A stretch of DNA of 64,000 bases, from contig OZ038464.1 in NCBI GenBank assembly GCA_964036295.1, positions 25,586,508 to 25,650,507 on the forward strand. Direction: 5' to 3'. The notes under the pieces are model-generated. The model was not told the DNA's origin and did not search any database. It saw only the letters and a list, made by a program, of their open reading frames with translations. Below, piece after piece: positions 1-10,670 of the stretch (positions within the stretch are counted from its first letter, which is position 1; each line of letters begins with the position of its first letter). The translations under genes and the position numbers were made by a program. The DNA is from Plumapathes pennacea. Lineage: Eukaryota > Cnidaria > Anthozoa > Antipatharia > Myriopathidae.

Positions 1-128
1 AAAGTAAAACCACTAATCCCAAATTATACTTTGGCTTCTTGTTGCTTAAAAGTTTTTCTCGAGTCCTCTGTGATTAACGCTGTAAGTACTTTGATTTGGT
101 TTTTACAAAAGTCAATTAAATTCCGCTC

Positions 129-1574
129 TCAGATGTCCTCTTCATAACTTTGATTGACATTGGCTTCCGGCTCTCCCACCCATCCATTCGACAAACTAGT
201 ACTTGTGCAACTCCTACCAGCGAACTGCTCTTCAAATACCTCTTCTTTTATAGCACATCTGACAATCTCAGTACCAACGTCGACATCCTCGCCATCTTCG
301 TTTTTGTCTGCAACGCCCGTCAAGTGTTCACCGCCGAAACTGACGCGTCTTCTAGCCAGATCGTTGTTACTGGAGCTACTTGTAACAGTATCAGAGAGGT
401 CTTGCAGAGGAATGTCGGTGTTTTTGACGAACGATAAACACACTATGGGCTGGGAGTTGTCGTTTTCGTCTCCAGGAAGGACGACGTTTTCGGTAGAAAG
501 CGAGCTATTTCGGCGCTTGGTACCTTTTCGACCTATACGGCTCTGAGCTCTAGAAAAACTCGATCCGTTCTTCAAACTGACACCGCTTAAAGTCCTTCGG
601 CGTTCTTCTTTTTCGAAATTGAACTTGCAACGAATGGCGTAACGGAAGCCAATTCGGTAGTTTTGGTTCAGAACTGCGTAAATTACGGGGTTGGCCACAC
701 TGTTCAGTAGCCCCAGGAAATTCCCAATCACTACAAAGGAATTTGGAATCTCGTACTTCGGTCTTGGAGGGAAAATGTTCAACAGTTTGTTGATCATATA
801 AGGCAGCCAGCACAATGTGAACATCGCTACCACAAGGAACAACATTCGGATGATTTTTCTTTTAGCGAGCAAAGCTTTGGCCCTGTCCTGTGACGTCTGT
901 TCCCCGGGTTGTTGCCTCTTGTAGAGACGTGCTCCTATCAAGCAGTACACGACGGATATTAGAAGGAAAAACAGAAAGTAGAACGATATGCGGTACATCT
1001 GGTACCTGTGTAGTTGCTGGATAGTGTCCCAAGACTCCACGCATTTCAGCGCCGTCTCGCCTCCGTTCTTACTGGAAACGACTTCATGGTGGAATAGAGA
1101 CGGAAGCAGAAGTAGAGGCGAGATAACCCAAATCACGCTGATCACTTTCTTGGCTCTGGACAAAGTTACCAACCGTTTGAATGGAAAGAAAATCGACAGA
1201 AATCTGTCGTAGGAGATGGACAGAAGACTAAAGGCGGATGCTATGACTGACACGTGCACCAAATAAGAGAGGATTCTACAACCGGTAAGGCCAAGCGGCC
1301 AAACGGGCCAGGTCAAAACGTTGTAGATAAAAAACGACGGCATACAAACAGAAGTGACGATCAGATCAGCCGCCGCCAAACTCGATATGAAAAAGTTGGT
1401 ACTTGTGTGCATAGAACGGTTGAACAGCACCACGAGTATCACGAAAGAATTGCCTACAGTTCCACCCAATATGGCCACGACATACCCCAGTGTCATGCCA
1501 ACTGTCATCGGCAGGGAATTGCGATAAATGACTGAAGGGTCGGTCGAAAGGTTTGACGAGCTGTTGTTAAACAT
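129..1574 (-). CDS. Class A (rhodopsin-family) G protein-coupled receptor, neuropeptide-receptor-like
   Basis: Single open exon of 481 aa, starting at an ATG. Seven hydrophobic segments lie between about residues 26 and 305, followed by a long (~170 aa) Ser/Thr/Arg-rich cytoplasmic tail. Visible class A landmarks are GN at 41-42 (TM1), LAAAD at 66-70 (TM2), Cys99 and Cys178 (TM3-ECL2 disulfide), DRF at 123-125 where most relatives have DRY, CWLP at 255-258 (TM6) and NPVIY at 295-299 (TM7). The short N-terminus carries NxS/T glycosylation sites at residues 3, 4 and 8. The basic third loop with AKRKIIRML resembles peptide receptors (NPFF/QRFP/NPY/orexin-like). The ligand cannot be told from sequence, and cnidarian expansions make one-to-one orthology doubtful. 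Intronless, unlike the integrin, canopy and Rheb genes in this window. Tail motifs such as RRRVSF look like kinase sites (inference). Confidence 0.93.
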   Translation of the reverse strand: MFNNSSSNLSTDPSVIYRNSLPMTVGMTLGYVVAILGGTVGNSFVILVVLFNRSMHTSTNFFISSLAAADLIVTSVCMPSFFIYNVLTWPVWPLGLTGCRILSYLVHVSVIASAFSLLSISYDRFLSIFFPFKRLVTLSRAKKVISVIWVISPLLLLPSLFHHEVVSSKNGGETALKCVESWDTIQQLHRYQMYRISFYFLFFLLISVVYCLIGARLYKRQQPGEQTSQDRAKALLAKRKIIRMLFLVVAMFTLCWLPYMINKLLNIFPPRPKYEIPNSFVVIGNFLGLLNSVANPVIYAVLNQNYRIGFRYAIRCKFNFEKEERRRTLSGVSLKNGSSFSRAQSRIGRKGTKRRNSSLSTENVVLPGDENDNSQPIVCLSFVKNTDIPLQDLSDTVTSSSSNNDLARRRVSFGGEHLTGVADKNEDGEDVDVGTEIVRCAIKEEVFEEQFAGRSCTSTSLSNGWVGEPEANVNQSYEEDI

Positions 1575-4130
1575 CTTTGGTCGGTAGTCGAATGAGTTGG
1601 ACGGATGAGCAGATGGATGTTCTCTCGCTGATGTGTTGTATCTTATCAGTTTTCACCTGAAAGATTAATGAGCGAGGATTAATTTTTCTCAAGAAAATTA
1701 CTCGGGACGTAAAATATTTCCTGAAAAGATCGTCACCTTTTTCAATGGCAGATGTCCGGCGGAGGTTGGGAGTCAATAAAAAAGCTCTTAAAACCACGAA
1801 AATCTTTAACGGTGTGATAATAGTACAAATACGAGAAAGTCCTCGTCTGAGAGACCTTTTGCTAATTGACTTCAATGTTCACAATATATATTCTCATGAA
1901 AGCGTCCATCTTCAAATAGTGCACTTTAAAGCTCTTAACTTGTAATCTAAATTTACATTTAAATCGAAAACTAACAATTCTTACAAAAGAATATCTACAG
2001 CATTAAATAATACTAATCTCGCATGTATATCTATCGTCAAAAACATTCGAGGAAGTTTAAAACCAACAGCATTACAAATGTTCGCATAAAAAATGTCCAA
2101 TATGAAATTCTGGCTATATATCTCCAGCTACGAGAAATCGATGATAACACAATATTCTCAAATTACCCCATTCAGGCTCTTTTTGTGAAACGTCGGATCT
2201 CATTTGCCAACATTTTCATCGTGAAACCCCTTCGTTTCATAGAAGTAACTTTAGTGGTACTATAGACAAATTTAAAACGTCGATTAGTTATTGGAGAAGA
2301 TTTGCATCTGATTTTCGTATATGCGGTTTGATGCGGTAAAGAATTATTTCCGTAACGCTTGGCTTTAATAAACGGATAAATAAATACAGCGGGCATCCCA
2401 AAATACTTACCTTTGCGAGTTCGCGAGGTATACTACCAGAGATAGATTGCGGCGATAAAAATTCTGAAATGAACTGATATTGCGGCCTCCAATTATCAAG
2501 CAACTTGGACGATATAGAGAACTTTACGAAACGAGAGGGTGGGGTTTATCATCCTTCGCGATTCGATTTTTGCATTAAAACATTGATTGCTCGACGACCA
2601 ATTAGAACACGACCTTTTCAAAAAATGACGCAAATTACTTTTCGGCTTTCTACAGAAATCAAGAAGTCATTTACCACCCAGACCACTGAATCACTTTGAA
2701 AGATTTCGTCTTTTTAATTATCTTGTTAAAACGCACGAAAAGTAGAATTTAGTCATTTTCTAATAAGAAAATGCGACGTGGAATAGTGTAATTCAGGCCG
2801 CTGAAGTTCAAGTCATAAAAACTCGTCTTTTTCATTTCAACTGTGAAAATAATTGTATTTTCAGGACGGCTACTACTTCGTAGCACATTTCAATTTATTA
2901 TTTAATAAGATTGTTTGGCTTATAATCATCAATATAGTCACCTTGTTTCCCATTACGGCCATTACACCTGGTTTGTGACGTTCAGTTTTTTTTTTCAATA
3001 TTGCGGCGTAGCAACTTTTTTCATTGATGTTTGTAGTTACTTGTCTTCAGTGCTTGGCTCTTGTTGCCCAAAACATTAGCTCGGTATCTCCCCTGAAAGT
3101 CGCATCCTTGAGAAACTTGAAATGGAACCGCAAAAGAACACCAAAAAAGATAAACCAATCAAATTCTGTGCCTTCTTTCATCATTAGCGAAGGAAGCTAA
3201 GTAAAAAAATATATATATACAAAAAAATACAAAAACAAAAACCCAAGACATTCATCCATTGTTTTACATTCAAAAACATTCACTTTTGTTCAAAACATTT
3301 AAAATCTTTCGCCTCTTCTTCGCTCGCCGACTTAATTTTATACTTGTTAATTTACTTGCTTGCTGAGTTATCCAACACTTGCTTCCAAGAGCCTTGCCTT
3401 TAAGAGCAACATTTTCATGACAAGAAATATATACACTCGCAAAAATGTTTCTAAACATTAAAAAGAAGATAAGGCCAGGAAGTTCCCCGTTGTTACAATT
3501 TTGACCGGTTTTGAATAATATCTGATTCTGTAAATCAAACTTCGGATATAATAAAAAAAAGTTTTAAACCTGATAATTAAAATCACAAAGGGCGATAATT
3601 TGCTTTTCAACGCAGGATTTGCAAGGACTTTCTAAAATTTCAGTACTGCATGCGTCCTGACCTTTTGATGGGATATGAGGATAACTATCGCGATAAATCA
3701 AGGGATTTGATGTGAGATTATTTTGTCATAAAACAAGCTCTTATTGCTACGTTCACTAGCAATATCAGAAGTCGAAAAACCCAATAGGCTGTTTAAAGTC
3801 CCGAAGTTGATTTCGTTATGAGCTAAAAGCTACTTCTGCAAAAAAAAAAAAAAAAAACAAAAAAAAACAAAAAAAAACATATATATAGAGAGAGTAATTT
3901 ATTGTTAGAAGCGCCACAATCTTCGCCTTCTTGTCCGCTTGGAGGTTTCTGACTTTCTTTATTAGTCCCTCTTACTGTTATGGTTAAAAGTGTCCTTGAC
4001 ATTTATAGTCAGTCAAGCTTCTGTTTTGTTGAATGAATTTCTCCCTTTTTGGTTGATCGCTTGGGCATAAAATTCTCTGTTTCCCTTTTGGTTCATTTGC
4101 TGTTGTTGTTGTTTCCGAGAATCTTGGTTA

Positions 4131-4255
4131 TTGCCTCTGTTTCAAAGCGATGCCCAGTGCGAAACCTTTCTTATGAAAATTAGTTTATTTTCATGTAAAT
4201 CAAACTCGTTTTTATAAGAAAGCTATCGGAATAGTCCTCGTAAAAACAGAGGCAA
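4131..4255. mobile_element. 125-bp MITE with TTGCCTCTGTTT terminal inverted repeats
   Basis: The left end TTGCCTCTGTTTCAAAGC mirrors the right end, which closes with AAACAGAGGCAA. The same termini bound a larger element at 33457-33995, so this is a short member of one non-autonomous family. No coding capacity. Confidence 0.6.
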
Positions 4256-4911
4256 CATGCATCAGCTCTAACTCCACAGCTTTTCTTCTTTTAACGGGTA
4301 TCAGTTAGCTTATGACTTTTGCCTTCTGTGCAAATAGTACAAACGGCAAAAATATTACAGGCAGTATCTTAAAGTCCCATCATGCTCTCTTTCGATCGAT
4401 TCTTTAATTTCGTAAATTTGAAATCGACAGAATTTTTTCTAATATTTCAGTGCCTATTCCACCATGATATTGTCTCCGGCACTCGATCAAGGCCGCATGT
4501 ACACGTAGTCAAATATTAATATACCGTTTAAGAACTATATTCAAGAGAACCTCCGTCTGCGTTGCCAATAATTATCTTAGTTTCTCTCCCGATCTTTCAA
4601 TAGTCTCAAAACGGCGGCGGCCTGTTTACCCACAGAAAAGGAAATAACTGTAATTGGGGGGAATATGATGATCAAGGTCCTTTGATGTTGTGATTGCTTT
4701 CAGTACAAACATTGGTGCATTATTCGGTGAGAAATAAGTGACGCATCTCTGACAAGAAATTTAAAATTGCAAACCGGAGGAGGCGAAATGTAAACGATAT
4801 TTGCGAACACCTGACAGAAGTAATAAAAGCTGTTTACAATGAAAACTACCAAACACGACTAGATTATCGAGAAAGAACGCGAACTAAAATTCATTTCTTT
4901 TGACTGCGTAC

Positions 4912-5017
4912 CTTTGTATTCAAACGCTGACAAGTTTCCCCATGGGATTGCTATAATTCCCTTCGTTCTCTCTTTTTGCTTTCTATTAGCCTTTACACTT
5001 GTAAACTGCTCGGGTCT
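4912..5017 (-). other. Orphan exon-like segment (unknown gene)
   Basis: On the minus strand a long pyrimidine run ending in TTTCAG precedes a 106-nt open segment that ends at CAAAG|GTACGC. It reads 35 codons in one frame with ordinary composition (begins RPEQFTSVK, ends SAFEYK). No partner exons or family were recognised. It may be a real exon of an unrecognised gene, a decayed exon, or chance. Confidence 0.2.
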
Positions 5018-8000
5018 CTGAAACAAAGAGAAACTATTGCTGCAAGATACATATTTGTGTGGCCAAGAGTTGTAATGACCAAAATCAGCTCTAAAGCACT
5101 GGCGGGGGAAGTTAGTCACAATACACAAAAGAAAAACTGCTATTTTCAACCAACACTGAGTCTACTTAAAATGTTAAACTATACACTTAAACCAAACGCC
5201 AAATATGATCTTGTCATTAGCACAGGCTCTACTACTGATTCCTCGAATAAGGCGGCAGATTTGTGGCGCCCCATTCAAGAGAGCTTAGTTTTAAAAAAAA
5301 CTCTAATAAGAACATCATTGAACACGCCAGGAGAGACTTTAAGTGTTTGTCTTCTTCGACCTCTGTTCTTCCCTAAGATACGGCTACTACAATATAGCTC
5401 AAGAGTTGGATTCCACGTTTACCTTGTACAGTCAGCCTCTCGAGCGTATGCAAGCGTTACTTCAAGAGCTACTCGCAAGGAAACTATTGTCATTCAGATA
5501 AGAATAGTGGACCAAATTATACTTTCAAATAGACAGTTATCTACGAATTGAACTGCAGATGTCTGTAGGTGACCACGACTAACAACACAAACATCTTTCT
5601 TTTTTTCCATTTGACAAAGTTTACTCAGCACAAAGGAAGTGTCATCCGATTCATCAAATAACCGAACTCTTTGTACGCACAAAGTTGATTGAAGGAAGTG
5701 TGAAAACTGTGAGCGGCTCATATATAGTATCTTGAAGGCTGTTATATAATACAAAAAATGCACTGGTACAAAAAACATATTGAAAGAATATGAGATGGCC
5801 TATTCTAAACACCCGTGCCGCGCTAACACATTTTAATTTACAATGCAATTTGTCTGAGTCGACTACGTTGCGAACAAAACCTAACATATGAAATGTCGTG
5901 CGTCGTTTTGTTCATTAAACAGACCAATGTCCGGTGTACAGTCTAAATGTTCAATTCGAGGGACTTGTATTTATAGTGTTAATTCCCTGCTTTGTCCAAT
6001 ATTGCGCTTCCTGGCAGACTTGTTAATTAACAGTAGATAGAGTACCGCGACAAGAATCTCACTCTTAGCATGTTTTAGCAATTATTGCAACTGTAACCCA
6101 CATTTATTGGAAGAGATTGAATATTCGGCTATCTTTCAACGCAAAACGACACAAAAATAAAATACAACAAAAAATTATGTGTTACGAGACAAAATTACTA
6201 AGAAGCATATACATGATTATGCCACGACTTACAGAGTCCCAAAGGAGAGATGTTTGTCCTCCTCTGGAGCAGCTCAGACTTGATGTTTAAAATCGCAAAC
6301 AGTTCAGTCCCATTGTACGAAAATTACATAGCCACTCGCGGAACTCCTCGTACAGCCATTCGCGAAGCTAATGACGAAAAGTTATTTAAATTTTAGCTTA
6401 CTTTTACCTGATATATTATTTATATGGGCGGTCGTTTTGTATTGAAGTACCTATTGACAGAATTTTTTCTTCTTGAATTTTCGTTTTAAAACACCACTGA
6501 CTGTGAAAACTAAACTCAGTCACGGCAGATTCAAGGACCGATTGTCAATTGGAACAACTTGGATCAGCGTTAAAGACCTGGGAATATTCCATGGATTGCT
6601 CGTTCCTTTTTCTCCCGTGAGATGAAGCAGTTCCTTTTTTAAGTATTAACGGGCCAATAATATCGAGTAGTGGCAACATACTTAACTTTGTAATCAAGAA
6701 AATTGAACGTGTTGTAACAGACGAAACACCTTGTGGTTGAGTTCGCATGGCATGCTGGTTCACACTAAATCTTGTCTCGCAGAATGCTATAGTCAGTTAT
6801 TTGTCGCATCATAATTGCTTGAAGTCACGAAATTGTGGCTGCTATCGTCTCGTTCCACGCTGGAGTTCAATTGTATATGATGAACTATGTAATCTCAATG
6901 CAGAGTGATGCTTTTGGAAACGGCCGTTATCATCACCTCAAGTAATGGTTGAACAAAAACGCCAGGAGCAAAATGTTAAGACTAATAGTTTTGTAGCCCT
7001 TCCGTTGATGTCGTGCAGGTATTCAGTGTGGTACACGCGGAAGTACATTAACTACACTTACCTATAAGTTAACAATGCTAAAATATTCAGTTCGTCCTTT
7101 TCCAATAATCTTATCGCTCCAATCGCTCCCTATTAGACTGGTTTTCAAGGGAGATGCAAGCACAAGTCTTACATTTCACAGTAAAAACACTAGCAGGCTC
7201 GACGCAAGTGTACCTCAAGTATCGCAAGTATATCGCAACTATCGCAAGTACAAGCACTGACGCAAGCACCGGCGCATGCAGAAAGATAAAAATAAATACT
7301 TGCGTACGTTCGAGTTCTCTGTACAGTCAGTTGAAGCATCCCATTTCTTGTGTTTATGTCGCTTGCGAAAACTAGACTTTAGGGCGACTAAAAATAATAC
7401 GATCGCCCCCGGCTACTCAGTCGAAGTCGCACAAGGTATTTTGCGGAAAGCCTTCAATATTTCTTCTCAAATTTTCTCTTGATCTTCAGGCATATAGATT
7501 GTCCGTTTGCAGCTACACGCATACAACAAACCTTCTGCAAGGGCACTTTGAGTAAAAAGTGTTCGCGTGACATCTGAGAATGTCGAGCTAATTGGCTTTT
7601 ATGCAAATCTGGAAATCATAAAATTATCGACCAATGAAGGGTTGACCCTGATTTGCATGTCTCGCCACCGCGGGCGTTCTCTTGTGGTCCATGCAGTGGA
7701 CCGAAGAAGCGAAAGTGTTATGCAACTGTTCTACATAATTATTTTCTTGGCTTGAACCAACATGTTTACTTCAATGGCCTTTTCAGTAACAACCACTTCC
7801 CCTCCCACCCTTCTTCTTACCACAAAAAGTTTAGTTGAGTCTAGTACAGCCATTTGGCTCGCGGTTAGCGCAGACAAATAAATAAACAAACAAATTGACA
7901 GTCGAGAAATAATTTAAAAATAACAGATGCCAAAAGAGGCCACGCTTCTAGCGCGCCAATCTTCTGTCTTTGCACAAAGCCCACTGATTTATCGTCCCTA

Positions 8001-9370
8001 CACATAGTTTCATGATTTTCCCATTCAAACGGCAAAGCTGGTCGGAACTCGGGCCTTTCCGGATTACCTCTACAGAAACATTTTTGAGGCCGACTTAATG
8101 TAATCACCCATGAGTTATGTACAAACTAAAGCAGCAAAATAAGACCAGTAAATTAAGACAACGCACCGTTTGGCAAAGAGAGACCATCAAACACTCATAT
8201 TATTAAACAACACTGACCTTTTCACGGCTGATTTTGTAAATTCCGCGTTGGTCCGTAAATTACGCCCCGTCGTTTCTAAAATGTGTACGAAAAGACAGTT
8301 TTAGCGACCATTCTACGGCTTTTTCAAGCGTTTTAGCAATGACCAAAAACTGCGAAAAAATATATATATTCTCACCTTCTTGCAGCCGCAGATCAATGGT
8401 CAGCGGTAGCTTTTATCACCCGCTGTCAAACTTTAACACCCCTTCTGTCCTCATCAAATGACACCCCCAATTCAGTGCTTTGCACCGATCTTCTAAGGAA
8501 CTAAGTATTGGAGGCGTTGATGTGCTTGGATTATTTTCATTCTGGCGCGCTGATTTGGCTTCTTATGAAGGTTTGCAACAGAAATATTTTCAAGTCTTGT
8601 TGCTATAGTAACAAATCACGTGACCACCCCAGCCCATATTATATGGTTCCGAAGTGTTTAGCAGTATAAACCAGTTTCATCAGCTCCATCGTTTTCTTCC
8701 AATAAATTAAAGTGAAAGTTTACATGGTATCCCTGCCGATGGTTTTGTCGTACTAGATATTCAGTCTACAAAACGGGACGCATATTTTGTCAAGCCAAGT
8801 CCTATCGGACTAAAAGCAGATTGTCAAATGTACACGAGATCAGATTACTTGCTTCCTCCTATTCAGAAGAAAAATTTACGGTGGTTAAAAAGTTCCTCGA
8901 TTACTTCCAGTCGGGCGATAAATCTTATCACATACTATGACATAAAACGTCCAGCAAATATATTTTATTCGTCTACTTCTTAAAAATGGCTGTACACACG
9001 CTGCTAAATACTTATTTTATACTGCCTGTTTTGAAAATTCCTTTAACCTTTCCATACGGTGTATGGGTGACACAAGTATAGTTGGTCATGGTAAGATCAG
9101 CTGCCTAATGTGCAAGCGATCAGATGTTAATTCCTCCATACCGTACTGCATGCAACTGCTCCGAGGTAGTGAGGAGAAAATGTATTTTAAGCACTGCTAG
9201 GACCCAAAGGGCATGAATTTGTTGATACTAAGCAATTTCAATTACAAAATTATTCATTTACTAATTCACCTTAGGAAATTGCATGTAATAAGGTGTCTAA
9301 AACGTACAATCTTAGGAAAATTTACTACACCTCTGGATTAGAGTGGATCACAACTAATTAAAATAACCAG

Positions 9371-9489
9371 TCACTTATGCTGCGGTTTCTCCTCCTCAAG
9401 AAAAAGATCGAATTTGGTAACAAAATCACCGGCATCGCATTCAAAATACTCCGGTTTGTGTTTCCAGCGGAAGCTGGAGGAGAAGGCGC
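9371..9489 (-). other. Orphan terminal-exon-like segment downstream of integrin beta
   Basis: Minus-strand acceptor TTTATACGCAG is followed by 2 nt plus 38 codons and a TGA. The peptide begins AFSSSFRWK and ends FDLFLEEEKPQHK. The codons look protein-like. Its incoming phase (two bases needed to finish a codon) equals that of integrin beta exons 24 and 25. CDA and FDLFLEEEK loosely recall CDAVDDD and YNLYLQEEK in exon 24. It lies 626 bp past the annotated beta stop. Candidate alternative last exon, or a decayed exon copy; not proven. Confidence 0.25.
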
Positions 9490-10114
9490 CTGCGTATAAA
9501 CTCAACTCTAGACAGATCACCATGCAGCGTGTAACGCAATGTGTTCTATCTATGCTTAACATTTTAGTGGAAGTATAGTCAAATTTTTACCCTAGTACAG
9601 TACTTTTAACAATGCACAATAATTATTACAAAACTAAAAAATGCAAAAATCTCCTACTTTTTAGAATATAATCATTGAGAGCTTTCACTACAGTGGTTAA
9701 ACCTTTAGGTTTTTACTTCACATGCAGTTAAGGAATTGGAGATTTTTTGATTGATTTCGCAATGTAAAATGAAGGGAAAGACTCCGTACGTCCGCGAGTG
9801 TCAGCCAATTTTTAGCTTTTTACGTGTTCACAGAATGAACTAAAATCTCGTTTGTTTTGTCCTTCAAATTGGCTGAAATTCCCATGACGCTAGATTGGTC
9901 TATACACTCAAATCAAAAAGAAAAAAGGCAACAACAACAACAAAAACAACAAAAACAAAAACAAACAAGAAAACAAAAAACAATCAAGACAACTTAACAC
10001 GAGACTACAATCCCTTTAAAATGGGAATGCCTTTAAAAATCGCTCTTATTTGGTTGTCTACCGATGGTTGATTAACAGTTCAGAGCCAGAGTCGCACATC
10101 CGGGATATCCGTGT

Positions 10115-10617
10115 TCATTTACCACCCGCGTATGTTGGGTTTTCGAATGTGGACTTAGCTTCCTTGTAGATGGGGTTTTTCTCCTGTTGTCGCAGTAAAG
10201 ATGAAAGTATTAGAAAAGTACTAAATATGGACAAGATCGAAGCGATTGTGGAACATCAAAAGCAACTAACGAATATATCAAAGACACACAGACGCAGAAA
10301 AAAAGAAAATCCACTCACCCTGTGCCACTTGGACCTCATGCGGTCTCGCTCAAATTTCTGGTACTCCAAACGATCCTGTAAAAATGATCGACTCATTTAA
10401 ATACTCCGCATGTTTCACCACAGCTGTTGTAGCAGTTAAAAAGCCGACCAGACAACTTACCACCATGTTAACCAACAACTTGAGTATCAGCAGCAGCAGC
10501 AGACCCACGAGCAAAATTCCCAGGACCGTGCCAATCACAATCCACATAACAGGTGCCTTCTCCGGACAAACTGGCGGGAAAAACGGCGCGTGTGAAGTGT
10601 AAACACAAATTGGCGCG

Positions 10618-10670
<53 letters not shown>

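Larger units (their letters stand above)
1575..10114. other. Intergenic interval without a confident gene
   Basis: 8.5 kb between the GPCR start and the integrin beta stop codon. The open frames here are short and lack recognisable domains. It is AT-rich, with A-rich tracts (about 3841-3880 and 9910-9985), one small MITE (4131-4255) and two splice-bounded exon-like segments listed separately. On the minus strand an AATAAA lies at 8964-8969, about 1.1 kb past the integrin beta stop, and could be its poly(A) signal (weak). Upstream regulatory sequence and possible 5' UTR of the GPCR should lie in the left part. Confidence 0.6.

Noticed and set aside
4976..5551. 191-codon plus-strand open frame
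   Set aside because: No ATG at its start, no domain or hydrophobic pattern, low-information composition. It overlaps the opposite-strand exon-like segment. Chance frame most likely.
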